From the NCBI GenBank assembly GCA_031257695.1, contig JAIROB010000026.1, positions 1 to 5,750 on the forward strand: a stretch of 5,750 nucleotides of DNA, read 5' to 3'. Positions 1 through 5,211 of this stretch are shown piece after piece. Position numbers and translations under genes: made by a program. Positions within the stretch are counted from its first letter, which is position 1. Every line of letters starts with the position of its first letter. A model generated the notes under the pieces. That model was given only the letters and a program-made list of their open reading frames with translations, had not been told where the DNA came from and did not search any database. This DNA comes from Treponema sp. (GTDB taxonomy: Bacteria; Spirochaetota; Spirochaetia; Treponematales; Breznakiellaceae).

Positions 1-527
1 CTCAGCGCGGCTTCCCGCAGATTTTCCGCGGTCAGGGGCTTGAGCTGGAAGATCCGGCTCCGGCTGACCAGCGCCCGGTTCACTTCAAAGAAGGGGTTTT
101 CCGTGGTGGCGCCCACCAGTATGACCGTGCCGTTTTCCACCCAGGGGAGCAGCGCGTCCTGCTGGGCCTTGTTCCAGCGGTGCACTTCGTCCACAAAGAG
201 GATGGTCCGTTTGCCGTAGAGCCGCCGCCGCTCGTCGGAACGGTCTATGGCTTCCCGTATATCCTTTATCCCCGACAGGACCGCGTTGAGACTTTCAAAG
301 GCGCTTCTGGTGGTGTTGGCGATGACCCGGGCCAGGCTGGTTTTCCCCGTGCCCGGGGGCCCGTAGAAGATCACCGACGAGAGCCGGTCCGCCTGTATAG
401 CCCGGCGGAGCAGCCTTCCGGGGCCCACGATATGATCCTGGCCGACCACGTCGTCCAGGGTCCGGGGCCGCATGCGGTCCGCCAGGGGGCCGTCGAGAAC
501 GCTCCGGGCGGCAAAGAGATCAGACAA
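1..527 (-). CDS. rarA: Replication-associated recombination protein RarA (MgsA-type AAA+ ATPase), N-terminal part, cut by window edge
   Basis: RarA is a cytoplasmic AAA+ ATPase, a relative of clamp loaders and RuvB, that acts at stalled replication forks. About 175 residues are visible of a protein that usually has 400-450; the rest lies beyond base 1. Seen in the sequence: an opening with LADRMRP and DDVVGQDHIVG (residues 15-35), Walker A GPPGTGKT (56-63), Walker B ILFVDE followed by HRWNKAQQDALLPWVE (109-131), sensor-1 region GATTENPFFEVN (139-150) and SRSR (155-158). These strings are diagnostic of RarA rather than RuvB. No ATG is available between the preceding in-frame stop (546-548) and the conserved region, so the start is taken as TTG at 527, giving MSDLF, the usual opening of the family. 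A weak GGGG lies about 8 bases upstream. The gene follows the lipoprotein gene by 18 bases and is probably in the same operon. Confidence 0.96.
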   Translation of the reverse strand, partial: MSDLFAARSVLDGPLADRMRPRTLDDVVGQDHIVGPGRLLRRAIQADRLSSVIFYGPPGTGKTSLARVIANTTRSAFESLNAVLSGIKDIREAIDRSDERRRLYGKRTILFVDEVHRWNKAQQDALLPWVENGTVILVGATTENPFFEVNRALVSRSRIFQLKPLTAENLREAAL

Positions 528-545
528 AACTGCCCCGGCTTTGTT

Positions 546-1730
546 TCATTCCTCGTGGTTCCACTGCCAGCCCCCGTCAGACCGGTTCCGGTATGAATAG
601 AGCCCCTGGTTGGTGGTGGCGGCAAATATCACCGAAGGTTCCCCCGCCTGAGCGGGCTCCAAAACCCACAGCGCGGTAACCGGGTAGCGCCTCAGGGAAG
701 AATCGTACTGCTGGTTGTCGCTGACGCTGCTTGGCTGGTTTTCCCCGGGGATCAGCGGCGTTCCGTCGTGGGTTCCGTCGCTTTTGAACTGAAGCTCCAT
801 ATACCCTTGTTGATACGAAGAACTTCGGGTCTTATACCCAAGGAGGAGCAATTTATCGTAGCCGTCCTGCGGATCCGGGCTGTCCATCAGGGCAAGGGCG
901 CCGGAGTAGTAGGTTCCGCCCAGGGAGGTGGGGTCGACCTTGAGGCCCGAAGCGTCGACACGCACAAGGTACCCGCCCGCGCTGATCCCTACGATGACAT
1001 CCGCCTCCGCCTGCAAAAGCCCCGCAACATCGGTGGGAACGGAGGCGGCTGCGGTCTCAAGCGCAAGGGTCAAGGAACTGCCGGAACCGGAGGATTTGTA
1101 TATCCCCTTCCCCCTGGCGGCAAGGTAGTAGTCGTTCCCGACTTTGCCGGCTCCGGTGAGGAGGGCCCCGGCGACGGGGATCCCGGCGGTTTCCTCCACG
1201 ACCCTAAACCCGCCCGAATCTTTGTAGAGGATGGCATAATCGTAGGCGTCGCCGTCCGCCTTTGCGCCGGTGGCGAACAAAGCGTCTCCCGCTCCGAAAA
1301 TGTTCTGTATAAACCCATAGTCGCCGGGGGGATCAAGCTCCTCCCAGCCGTTCCCGTTGTTTTGCCATACCTGCGCGGTGGCATTGCCTATGGCGAGGGC
1401 GTAAAGAACATCGCCGGACGCGCCGGAGACGGAGGCCAGGTCCGCCACGTACCCCCCCGGTCCGGGGCTGGAGCTCCAGAACGCCGCGGGCGCATGAGGA
1501 TCGAGATCATACTCCCAGATGCCGCCGTTGGCCACGTAGAGTTTTTCCCTGCCGTCAATCACCGCCCGCACCATCTTGGAAGGGGAGCCCCTGATTATCG
1601 GGTTTGTCGGCGCGGTTTCCCCGGATATATAGTCAAAAATAGGGTCCTGGCTGCAACCGGCCGTAAGAAGCAGGAGGGAAAACGCCGCGCGGGGCGTTAA
1701 ACGTTTCAGTGTGGTTATCAAGTTACTCAT
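546..1730 (-). CDS. Secreted lipoprotein, probable beta-propeller-like repeats, function unknown
   Basis: The product is 394 residues. The frame stays open further upstream to 1856, but ATG at 1730 is chosen because AGGA stands 8 bases before it and because it gives a proper lipoprotein signal peptide: basic residues K9, R10 and R14, a hydrophobic core FSLLLL, then TAGC with the lipidated Cys at residue 26. Leu sits at -4 rather than -3, a relaxed lipobox of the kind accepted for spirochaetes. The mature part has no cysteine-rich or enzymatic motif. It shows recurring strand-like units such as KLYVANGGIWEYD, VLYALAIGN, KGIYKSSGSG and VIFAATTNQGLYSY, with many Gly, Ser, Asp and aromatic residues, which suggests a beta-propeller or another repeated beta fold. 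It should be anchored in the inner or outer membrane facing the periplasm or surface. It follows the barrel gene by 44 bases. I do not recognise a named family. Confidence 0.9.
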   Translation of the reverse strand: MSNLITTLKRLTPRAAFSLLLLTAGCSQDPIFDYISGETAPTNPIIRGSPSKMVRAVIDGREKLYVANGGIWEYDLDPHAPAAFWSSSPGPGGYVADLASVSGASGDVLYALAIGNATAQVWQNNGNGWEELDPPGDYGFIQNIFGAGDALFATGAKADGDAYDYAILYKDSGGFRVVEETAGIPVAGALLTGAGKVGNDYYLAARGKGIYKSSGSGSSLTLALETAAASVPTDVAGLLQAEADVIVGISAGGYLVRVDASGLKVDPTSLGGTYYSGALALMDSPDPQDGYDKLLLLGYKTRSSSYQQGYMELQFKSDGTHDGTPLIPGENQPSSVSDNQQYDSSLRRYPVTALWVLEPAQAGEPSVIFAATTNQGLYSYRNRSDGGWQWNHEE

Positions 1731-1774
1731 AGGTGTTGTCCTGTCCCGAATGCCATGTTTCTTTTCCTTATTCC

Positions 1775-2416
1775 TTAAAAGTGATACCGGGCGGAGATGG
1801 TAAGCTCCAGAAAATTGCCGTATACGGTTCGATCCGCCCATTGGGGAACCCACCACCAGGCCGCGTTCAGTCCAAAGGACCAGTCGGGGTTAAAACGCCA
1901 GTACGCGGACGCCGAAGGTTTTACGAAAAGCCCGAAAAACTTCTTTTCCAGATAGGTCTGGGGGGCAAAACCTGTCAGCAGGGAGAGGGGGAATTCAAAA
2001 CGTCCCAGGATAAACTGATAACCTAGCCGCAGCCCCATGGGCACGATGAACAGAGCGTTTTTCGCCTTGGTGGTGGCAACCATACCCCCCAGCTCGCCGC
2101 CTATAAAGAAATGGCTGTTAATGAAATAGGTGTATGCCAGGGTCCCGCCGCCGCCTACGCCTATGTTTCCATCCTTAACGCCCCCGGATTCGTGAATAAA
2201 GACTGTGGGCACAATGGGGCCGACGGAAATGCCGATCATCTTATCCCCCCGGGAGTAGAGATCCGGCATAAGCTCCGGCCAATCCGATTCCAGGGGAAGA
2301 TCGGGGCTGTCTTCTCCGGCGCCCTCCCCTTCTTCAAATTCCTGGGCGGTCAGGGGAAACAGCAGGGCCGCAAGGAGCAGCAACACAAAAAAGACCCGAC
2401 CATTAGCGATCCTCAT
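1775..2416 (-). CDS. Small outer-membrane beta-barrel protein
   Basis: The product is 213 residues. A signal peptide is clear: R2 and R7, a long hydrophobic core VFFVLLLLAALLF, and a likely type-I cut after LTA (residue 24). An acidic linker rich in Glu and Asp (about 26-55) follows. From about residue 60 to the end the chain alternates hydrophobic and polar residues with Gly and aromatic belts (IGISVGPIVPTVF, AYTYFINSHFFIGGEL, GLRLGYQFILG, YWRFNPDWSFGLNAAWWW) and ends ISARYHF. A terminal Phe preceded by alternating hydrophobics is the usual BAM recognition signal. The size fits an eight-stranded barrel of the OmpA/OmpW-like type; the exact family is not assigned. The ATG at 2416 has GAGG 7 bases upstream. 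It is first in a probable operon with the lipoprotein and rarA, so barrel and lipoprotein may work together in the envelope, which is inference. Confidence 0.93.
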   Translation of the reverse strand: MRIANGRVFFVLLLLAALLFPLTAQEFEEGEGAGEDSPDLPLESDWPELMPDLYSRGDKMIGISVGPIVPTVFIHESGGVKDGNIGVGGGGTLAYTYFINSHFFIGGELGGMVATTKAKNALFIVPMGLRLGYQFILGRFEFPLSLLTGFAPQTYLEKKFFGLFVKPSASAYWRFNPDWSFGLNAAWWWVPQWADRTVYGNFLELTISARYHF

Positions 2417-2442
2417 GGATAAACCTCGTCATAAAACTTCAT
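2413..2442 (-). other. Possible nine-codon leader ORF (MKFYDEVYP) overlapping the barrel gene start
   Basis: In the leader of the barrel gene an ATG at 2442 opens nine codons whose stop TGA overlaps the barrel start as ATGA. That is the arrangement of a translationally coupled leader peptide. Its own ribosome binding site is weak (GGGA 8 bases upstream), and so short a frame can arise by chance. Confidence 0.25.
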
Positions 2443-2453
2443 CTGAAAAGTCC

Positions 2454-2469
2454 CAAAACCCGGGTTTTG
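2454..2469. repeat. Perfect 16-bp palindrome in the barrel operon leader
   Basis: CAAAACCCGGGTTTTG is perfectly self-complementary. It begins about 11 bases downstream of the predicted transcription start of the barrel-lipoprotein-rarA operon, so it could be an operator for a dimeric repressor or a small RNA hairpin. No T-run follows directly on either strand, so it is not a convincing intrinsic terminator for the SPFH-like gene upstream. Confidence 0.5.
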
Positions 2470-2486
2470 AAACGATCCTCTCTGAT

Positions 2487-2513
2487 ATTATACCATTGTT
2501 GCCATTATTTCAA
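2487..2513 (-). promoter_or_regulatory. Sigma-70-type promoter of the barrel-lipoprotein-rarA operon
   Basis: On the minus strand there is a perfect -10 TATAAT (2487-2492) with the extended TG (TGG before it). TTGAAA (2508-2513) lies 15 bp upstream; the spacing is short, but the extended -10 may compensate. Transcription would start near 2480, about 64 bases before the barrel ATG. Confidence 0.65.
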
Positions 2514-2533
2514 CGCTGAATGCCGCCGGGCGG

Positions 2534-3349
2534 TCAGGGTCTTTCGGATCCTATCAATTCCAGGTACTGGAGCAACACCGGGTATTTGGTGAGCAATTCG
2601 CCGTATTTTTCAAGCTCGTCAAAACGGAGCAGGGCATTGACGCTCTGTTCCGTCCTGAGGGCAAGTTCCGCTCCCAGAAGCTCCTTTTGGCGGTTAAGGT
2701 ACTCCCCGTACAGGGACCGGGCCGTGGCGTATAGGGCATAATCCGGCAGCCTGGCGCTACGGATGAGGCAGGACAGGTTTTCCACATCCGGAAAAGCGCG
2801 GCCTATTTCCCCTTCCAGCCGGGCGGACGCGGCTCGCAGACCCTCGTAGGGTTTCAGTTCGCCGGAGATCTGTTCCCGGGCGGCATAGGCTTCAAGCCGT
2901 TCCCGGGCGAAAAAGTCTATTTCCCGGGCCAGGCTCTTTTCGTAGTCCTCCAGGGACGCCTGATCGGAGATTCCCCTGGTCAGGACCAGGGAAGGCAGGG
3001 AATCGGGCTTGAGGGAAAAGGAAAGATCCGCCTCGATGCTGTAGGAAAAATCCGCGGCAATCCCCGTCTTTTCCGCATAGGCCGCCGCCAAGGGAAGGGT
3101 CCCGCCGGCTGAAACCGGAAGGTTCACATGGTTGGGGCGGAAGATCAGGGTGGAGGCGTTTGTGGGGATGAGTTTTTGCCAGACCCAGCGGAATTCCCCT
3201 TCCCGGATCACCGCAGGATCTATCCCGTGGGTTTTCGAGCGCAACACCCCGTAAGAACCGGGGGGCGCCGGAAACTGCGCCCAGCCGAAAAAAAAGACCG
3301 TCCCGGAAAGGATAATGAGAAGAACAAGGAAAACAAGGACTTTCTTCAT
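2534..3349 (-). CDS. Single-pass membrane protein, SPFH/band-7-like, function uncertain
   Basis: The product is 271 residues. The ATG at 3349 is preferred over an upstream in-frame ATG at 3406 because AGGA lies 7-8 bases before it and the protein then starts directly with MKK and a hydrophobic helix (about residues 4-24, VLVFLVLLIILSGTVFFFGW). Next comes a segment resembling the start of an SPFH/band-7 domain: PGSYGVLRSKT, VIREGEFRW, LIPTNAS. A strand-rich part follows (DFSYSIEADLSFSLKPDSLPSLV), then a long charged helical region from about 135 to the end (EDYEKSLAREIDFFARERLEAYAA, RLEGEIGRAF, YLNRQKELLGAEL). TM-strands-long helix is the order found in stomatin, prohibitin and HflK/C proteins, which build membrane-bound oligomers. 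The match is by pattern only and weaker than for a typical member. It has its own promoter and is divergent from the small membrane protein gene. Confidence 0.85.
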   Translation of the reverse strand: MKKVLVFLVLLIILSGTVFFFGWAQFPAPPGSYGVLRSKTHGIDPAVIREGEFRWVWQKLIPTNASTLIFRPNHVNLPVSAGGTLPLAAAYAEKTGIAADFSYSIEADLSFSLKPDSLPSLVLTRGISDQASLEDYEKSLAREIDFFARERLEAYAAREQISGELKPYEGLRAASARLEGEIGRAFPDVENLSCLIRSARLPDYALYATARSLYGEYLNRQKELLGAELALRTEQSVNALLRFDELEKYGELLTKYPVLLQYLELIGSERP

Positions 3350-3357
3350 ATATGTTC

Positions 3358-3384
3358 CTAAAGGAGGCTTTCCCAAAACTTCAT
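3358..3384 (-). other. Possible eight-codon leader ORF (MKFWESLL) before the SPFH-like gene
   Basis: An ATG at 3384 in the leader opens eight codons ending in TAG, which is part of the TAGGA ribosome binding site of the gene at 3349. No Shine-Dalgarno of its own is visible. It is listed because the barrel gene leader holds a similarly placed frame that also begins MKF. Confidence 0.2.
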
Positions 3385-3434
3385 TTTTTGGAACAGGCTC
3401 AAGCACGTTTGGATTTTTTGCCGACCATAGCTTT

Positions 3435-3462
3435 ATTATACAGTATTGTGCTAATCTGAAAA
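3435..3462 (-). promoter_or_regulatory. Divergent promoter region; minus-strand promoter of the SPFH-like gene
   Basis: On the minus strand TATAAT (3435-3440) stands 16 bp downstream of TTTTCA (3457-3462, four of six matches to TTGACA). Start would be near 3428, giving an 80-base leader. The -10 overlaps a plus-strand TATTAT (3434-3439) that may serve the small membrane protein and aroH genes, with TTGGAT at 3409-3414 as a poor, 19-bp-distant -35. The plus-strand assignment is weak. Confidence 0.5.
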
Positions 3463-3477
3463 GAGGGGTTTTGAGGA

Positions 3478-3831
3478 ATGTCTTTTTTCCGCCTGGAAAA
3501 AAAGCCTATCATTGCCATTCTGGTAAAGCGGGCTATTCTTTTTTTCTTTTTCCTCTGCGCTCTGGCGGTGTTTCTCTACGGCATAGGGACGGCCCAGGAA
3601 TTTACGGACAGAACCCAGTTGATGCTCCTGCGCTTGTCCGTTATTTTCGGCCTTTCCCTGGCGGTGGGTTCCATTTACGGAATTGCCCTGAATTTTTGGC
3701 TTGCCTTCCGTGATCGCAAATACCGGTTTTTCGCGGGGGCCGGATTGTACATAGTCCTGGGTATATTCGGCGCCGCCATAGCGACCCTGGCGGCGTTTAT
3801 CATTGTTGCCGCAGGGGGGAATAGAACATGA
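3478..3831 (+). CDS. Small three-helix integral membrane protein, function unknown
   Basis: The product is 117 residues. The start has GAGGGG 9 bases upstream. After a short basic N-terminus (R5, K8, K9, K17, R18) three hydrophobic helices are visible at about 19-39 (ILFFFFLCALAVFLYGIG), 53-76 (LSVIFGLSLAVGSIYGIALNFW) and 85-112 (FAGAGLYIVLGIFGAAIATLAAFII). A basic loop FRDRKYR (77-83) lies between helices 2 and 3 and is probably cytoplasmic by the positive-inside rule. I recognise no family and no catalytic motif. Its stop overlaps the next start as ATGA, so it should be translationally coupled to chorismate mutase. The membrane protein itself has no obvious link to aromatic amino acid synthesis. 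Confidence 0.88.
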   Translation: MSFFRLEKKPIIAILVKRAILFFFFLCALAVFLYGIGTAQEFTDRTQLMLLRLSVIFGLSLAVGSIYGIALNFWLAFRDRKYRFFAGAGLYIVLGIFGAAIATLAAFIIVAAGGNRT

Positions 3832-4193
3832 CCACGGGAAAACGGCTTTTTGCGCTCCGGGGCGCCGTCCAGTGCAAAAACGATCCGGAGGATATTACGG
3901 AACAGGTGGGACGCCTCTATGACGAGCTGCTTGCCCAAAACAATTTGGCGGAGCCGGATATTGTCTCCATACTGTTTTCGGTTACCGCGGATCTGGACGC
4001 GCTCAACCCGGCCGCGGGCCTTCGTAAGAGCGGACGGGCCGGGGAGGCCAGTCTCTTTGTGCTGCAGGAAGCGGCCGCGCGGGGGGGGCTGGAGAGGACC
4101 GTCCGGGCGCTCATCCACTGCTACCTGGACGAAGGCGCCCGGCTCCGCCATGTGTACCGCAACGGAGCGGAGGTTCTGCGCCCGGACCGGTGA
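3828..4193 (+). CDS. aroH: Chorismate mutase, AroH type (EC 5.4.99.5)
   Basis: The enzyme converts chorismate to prephenate, the first committed step to phenylalanine and tyrosine; AroH-type enzymes are cytoplasmic trimers. The 121 residues match the length and order of Bacillus subtilis AroH (127 residues). Visible landmarks: RGAVQ with R11 (equivalent to Bsu Arg7), SVTADLDALNPA (51-62), R66 (Bsu Arg63), LQE with E81 (Bsu Glu78), GGLERTVR with R93 (Bsu Arg90, the key catalytic arginine), LRHVY with Y110 (Bsu Tyr108) and VLRPD with R118. Bsu Cys75 is replaced by V78 and Lys60 by A63; these are not the main catalytic groups. It stands alone, without prephenate dehydratase or dehydrogenase alongside, and overlaps the upstream membrane protein gene by four bases. 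No attenuator or T-box is visible. Confidence 0.95.
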   Translation: MTTGKRLFALRGAVQCKNDPEDITEQVGRLYDELLAQNNLAEPDIVSILFSVTADLDALNPAAGLRKSGRAGEASLFVLQEAAARGGLERTVRALIHCYLDEGARLRHVYRNGAEVLRPDR

Positions 4194-4251
4194 CGGGGGG
4201 ATATGCTCCCCTGGGCCCGGTTGGGTGTGTGGGGCGGAGCAATGCGGCCGG

Positions 4252-4280
4252 TTGAAAAACCCGGCAAAAACTTCTATGAT
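4252..4280 (+). promoter_or_regulatory. Promoter of the Rpn nuclease gene
   Basis: TTGAAA (4252-4257) and TATGAT (4275-4280) are each five of six to consensus and are separated by exactly 17 bp. The start would be near 4287, immediately at the GGAGG of the Rpn ribosome binding site, so the leader would be only about 10 bases. An inverted repeat GCCGG/CCGGC (4247-4251 and 4261-4265) brackets the -35 box and may be an operator. Confidence 0.65.
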
Positions 4281-4296
4281 TAACCCGGAGGCTGCT

Positions 4297-5211
4297 ATGG
4301 CTGTAAACCGCTCCTACAAAGACAGCGTGTTCTCGCTTCTGTTCAACAACCCCGAAACCCTGCGGGAACTCTACGGCGCCCTGGAAGGCGTTACGCTGCC
4401 CCCGGACCTGCCCATCACCATTAACACCCTGGAGGACGCGCTCTTTATGGAGCGGGTCAACGACCTTTCCTTCGTGTGCCCCGACAGGCTGGTGGTGATT
4501 TTCGAGCATCAATCCACGGTGAACCCCAATATGCCCCTGCGCTGCCTTATGTACCTTGCCCGGCTCTATGAAAAGATCATCGACAACAGGGATGTCTACA
4601 AGAGCAAGCTGCTGACCATACCCCGGCCCGTGTGTTTCGTGCTGTACAACGGACCGGCGGACTACCCCGACGAAATCCGGCTGAAACTCTCGGACGCCAT
4701 GGCGGACCTCACGGAGCTGGGGTATACGGGGCCTCCCGATTTGGAGTTGACGGTGCGGATGATAAACATCAACAAGGGGCACAACAGCGAACTGGTGGGG
4801 CGGAGCAAAACACTTGAGGAGTACAGCGAGTTCATAGGGAAGGCGCGTGAGTGTGAGCAGGAGCTGGGGAGCCGGGAGGAAGGGGTAAAGGCGGCGGTGA
4901 AATACTGCATAAGCCGTGGGATATTGAAGGAATTTCTGGAGCTGCATAGCTCGGAGGTGGTAAGTATGTTGTTTACTGAATGGAACTGGGACGATGCGTT
5001 GGCGGTTCGTTTTGAGGAAGGCCGGGAGGAAGGCCGGGAGGAAGGCCGGGAGGAAGGCCGGGAGGAAGGCTGGGAAAAGGGCCGAGAAAAAGGCTGGGAA
5101 GAGGGCCAGGAGAAAATCGCCCGGAATGCTCTGATGGAGGGCCTTTCCCTGGAAACAATCCGGAAAATCACCGGCCTTGATATTGAAACTATCAGGAACA
5201 TCGCCCCATGA
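4297..5211 (+). CDS. Rpn-family PD-(D/E)XK nuclease (recombination-promoting nuclease / putative transposase), full-length RpnL form
   Basis: The product is 304 residues, a usual family length. ATG at 4297 is chosen over the in-frame ATG at 4276 because GGAGG stands 5 bases before it and 4276 lies inside the predicted -10. The open frame back to 3850 is only the shadow of aroH. Family marks: opening YKDSVFSLLFNNPETLRELY (7-26); the PD-(D/E)XK core with D56 in VNDLSF, then LVVIFEHQS with E70 and Q72 (ExQ variant); R82 and Y86 in the helix that follows; KLLTIPRPVCFVLYNG (residues about 106-121); a long helical linker; an EEGR repeat array (240-271); and a closing helical motif with GLSLETIRKITGLDIETI. 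Rpn proteins are DNA endonucleases, and E. coli members are toxic and protect against phage. An internal start at 4966 would make the C-terminal antitoxin-like form. The gene has its own promoter and is not obviously part of the aroH operon. Confidence 0.92.
   Translation: MAVNRSYKDSVFSLLFNNPETLRELYGALEGVTLPPDLPITINTLEDALFMERVNDLSFVCPDRLVVIFEHQSTVNPNMPLRCLMYLARLYEKIIDNRDVYKSKLLTIPRPVCFVLYNGPADYPDEIRLKLSDAMADLTELGYTGPPDLELTVRMININKGHNSELVGRSKTLEEYSEFIGKARECEQELGSREEGVKAAVKYCISRGILKEFLELHSSEVVSMLFTEWNWDDALAVRFEEGREEGREEGREEGREEGWEKGREKGWEEGQEKIARNALMEGLSLETIRKITGLDIETIRNIAP
4953..4960 (+). promoter_or_regulatory. Internal Shine-Dalgarno inside the Rpn gene
   Basis: GGAGGTGG lies 5 bases before ATG 4966, with the GGAGG core 8 bases before it. 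It is the longest anti-Shine-Dalgarno match I noticed inside the gene, and the ATG is in frame. Here it encodes Ser-Glu-Val-Val, where other codons would have been possible. Confidence 0.7.
4966..5211 (+). CDS. Probable RpnS-like internal protein (C-terminal domain of the Rpn nuclease), candidate intragenic antitoxin
   Basis: In-frame ATG at codon 224 of the Rpn gene, with a near-perfect ribosome binding site, would give an 81-residue protein beginning MLFTEWNWDDALAVRF. It consists of the EEGR repeat helix (residues 17-48) and the C-terminal helical motif GLSLETIRKITGLDIETI. This is established for E. coli: Rpn genes make a small C-terminal product, RpnS, which dimerises through a helix with four-residue repeats of variable number and blocks toxic full-length RpnL. 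Here the start position, size and repeat type all fit that model. The inhibitory role is inference. A weak internal promoter may exist upstream (GTGAAA 4897-4902, 17 bp, GATATT 4920-4925). Confidence 0.6.
   Translation: MLFTEWNWDDALAVRFEEGREEGREEGREEGREEGWEKGREKGWEEGQEKIARNALMEGLSLETIRKITGLDIETIRNIAP
5014..5109 (+). repeat. Tandem 12-bp repeat array, eight units, encoding EEGR-type tetrapeptides
   Basis: Unit GAGGAAGGCCGG is perfect four times in a row (5014-5061). The fifth unit has one change (CCGG to CTGG), and three diverged units follow, reading EKGR, EKGW and EEGQ (to 5109). The period of 12 keeps the frame, so gain or loss of units changes helix length without breaking the protein. 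Perfect units at one end and degenerate ones at the other point to recent expansion at the 5' end. Confidence 0.95.

Noticed and set aside
768..1700. 310-codon plus-strand open frame
   Set aside because: It lies antisense to the lipoprotein gene, has no ribosome binding site, and its composition is that of a G+C-rich shadow frame; the minus-strand gene has a signal peptide and Shine-Dalgarno.
1731..1856. Longer N-terminus for the lipoprotein
   Set aside because: It overlaps the end of the barrel gene and would bury the signal peptide 42 residues inside the protein.
4196..4215. Intrinsic terminator after aroH
   Set aside because: A GGGGA/TCCCC hairpin exists, but it is short and not followed by a T run.
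3850..4296. N-terminal extension of the Rpn frame through aroH
   Set aside because: The frame is open only as a shadow of aroH; the Rpn domain begins after 4297, where GGAGG and a promoter are found.
4111..4947. 278-codon minus-strand open frame
   Set aside because: Antisense to the Rpn nuclease domain, with no start signal and no family motif.
5014..5109. CRISPR array
   Set aside because: The units are 12 bp, contiguous and without spacers, and they encode EEGR in frame.
4297..5211. Insertion sequence with terminal inverted repeats around the Rpn gene
   Set aside because: The family is often labelled transposase, but I see no flanking inverted or direct repeats, and Rpn proteins are not classical DDE transposases.
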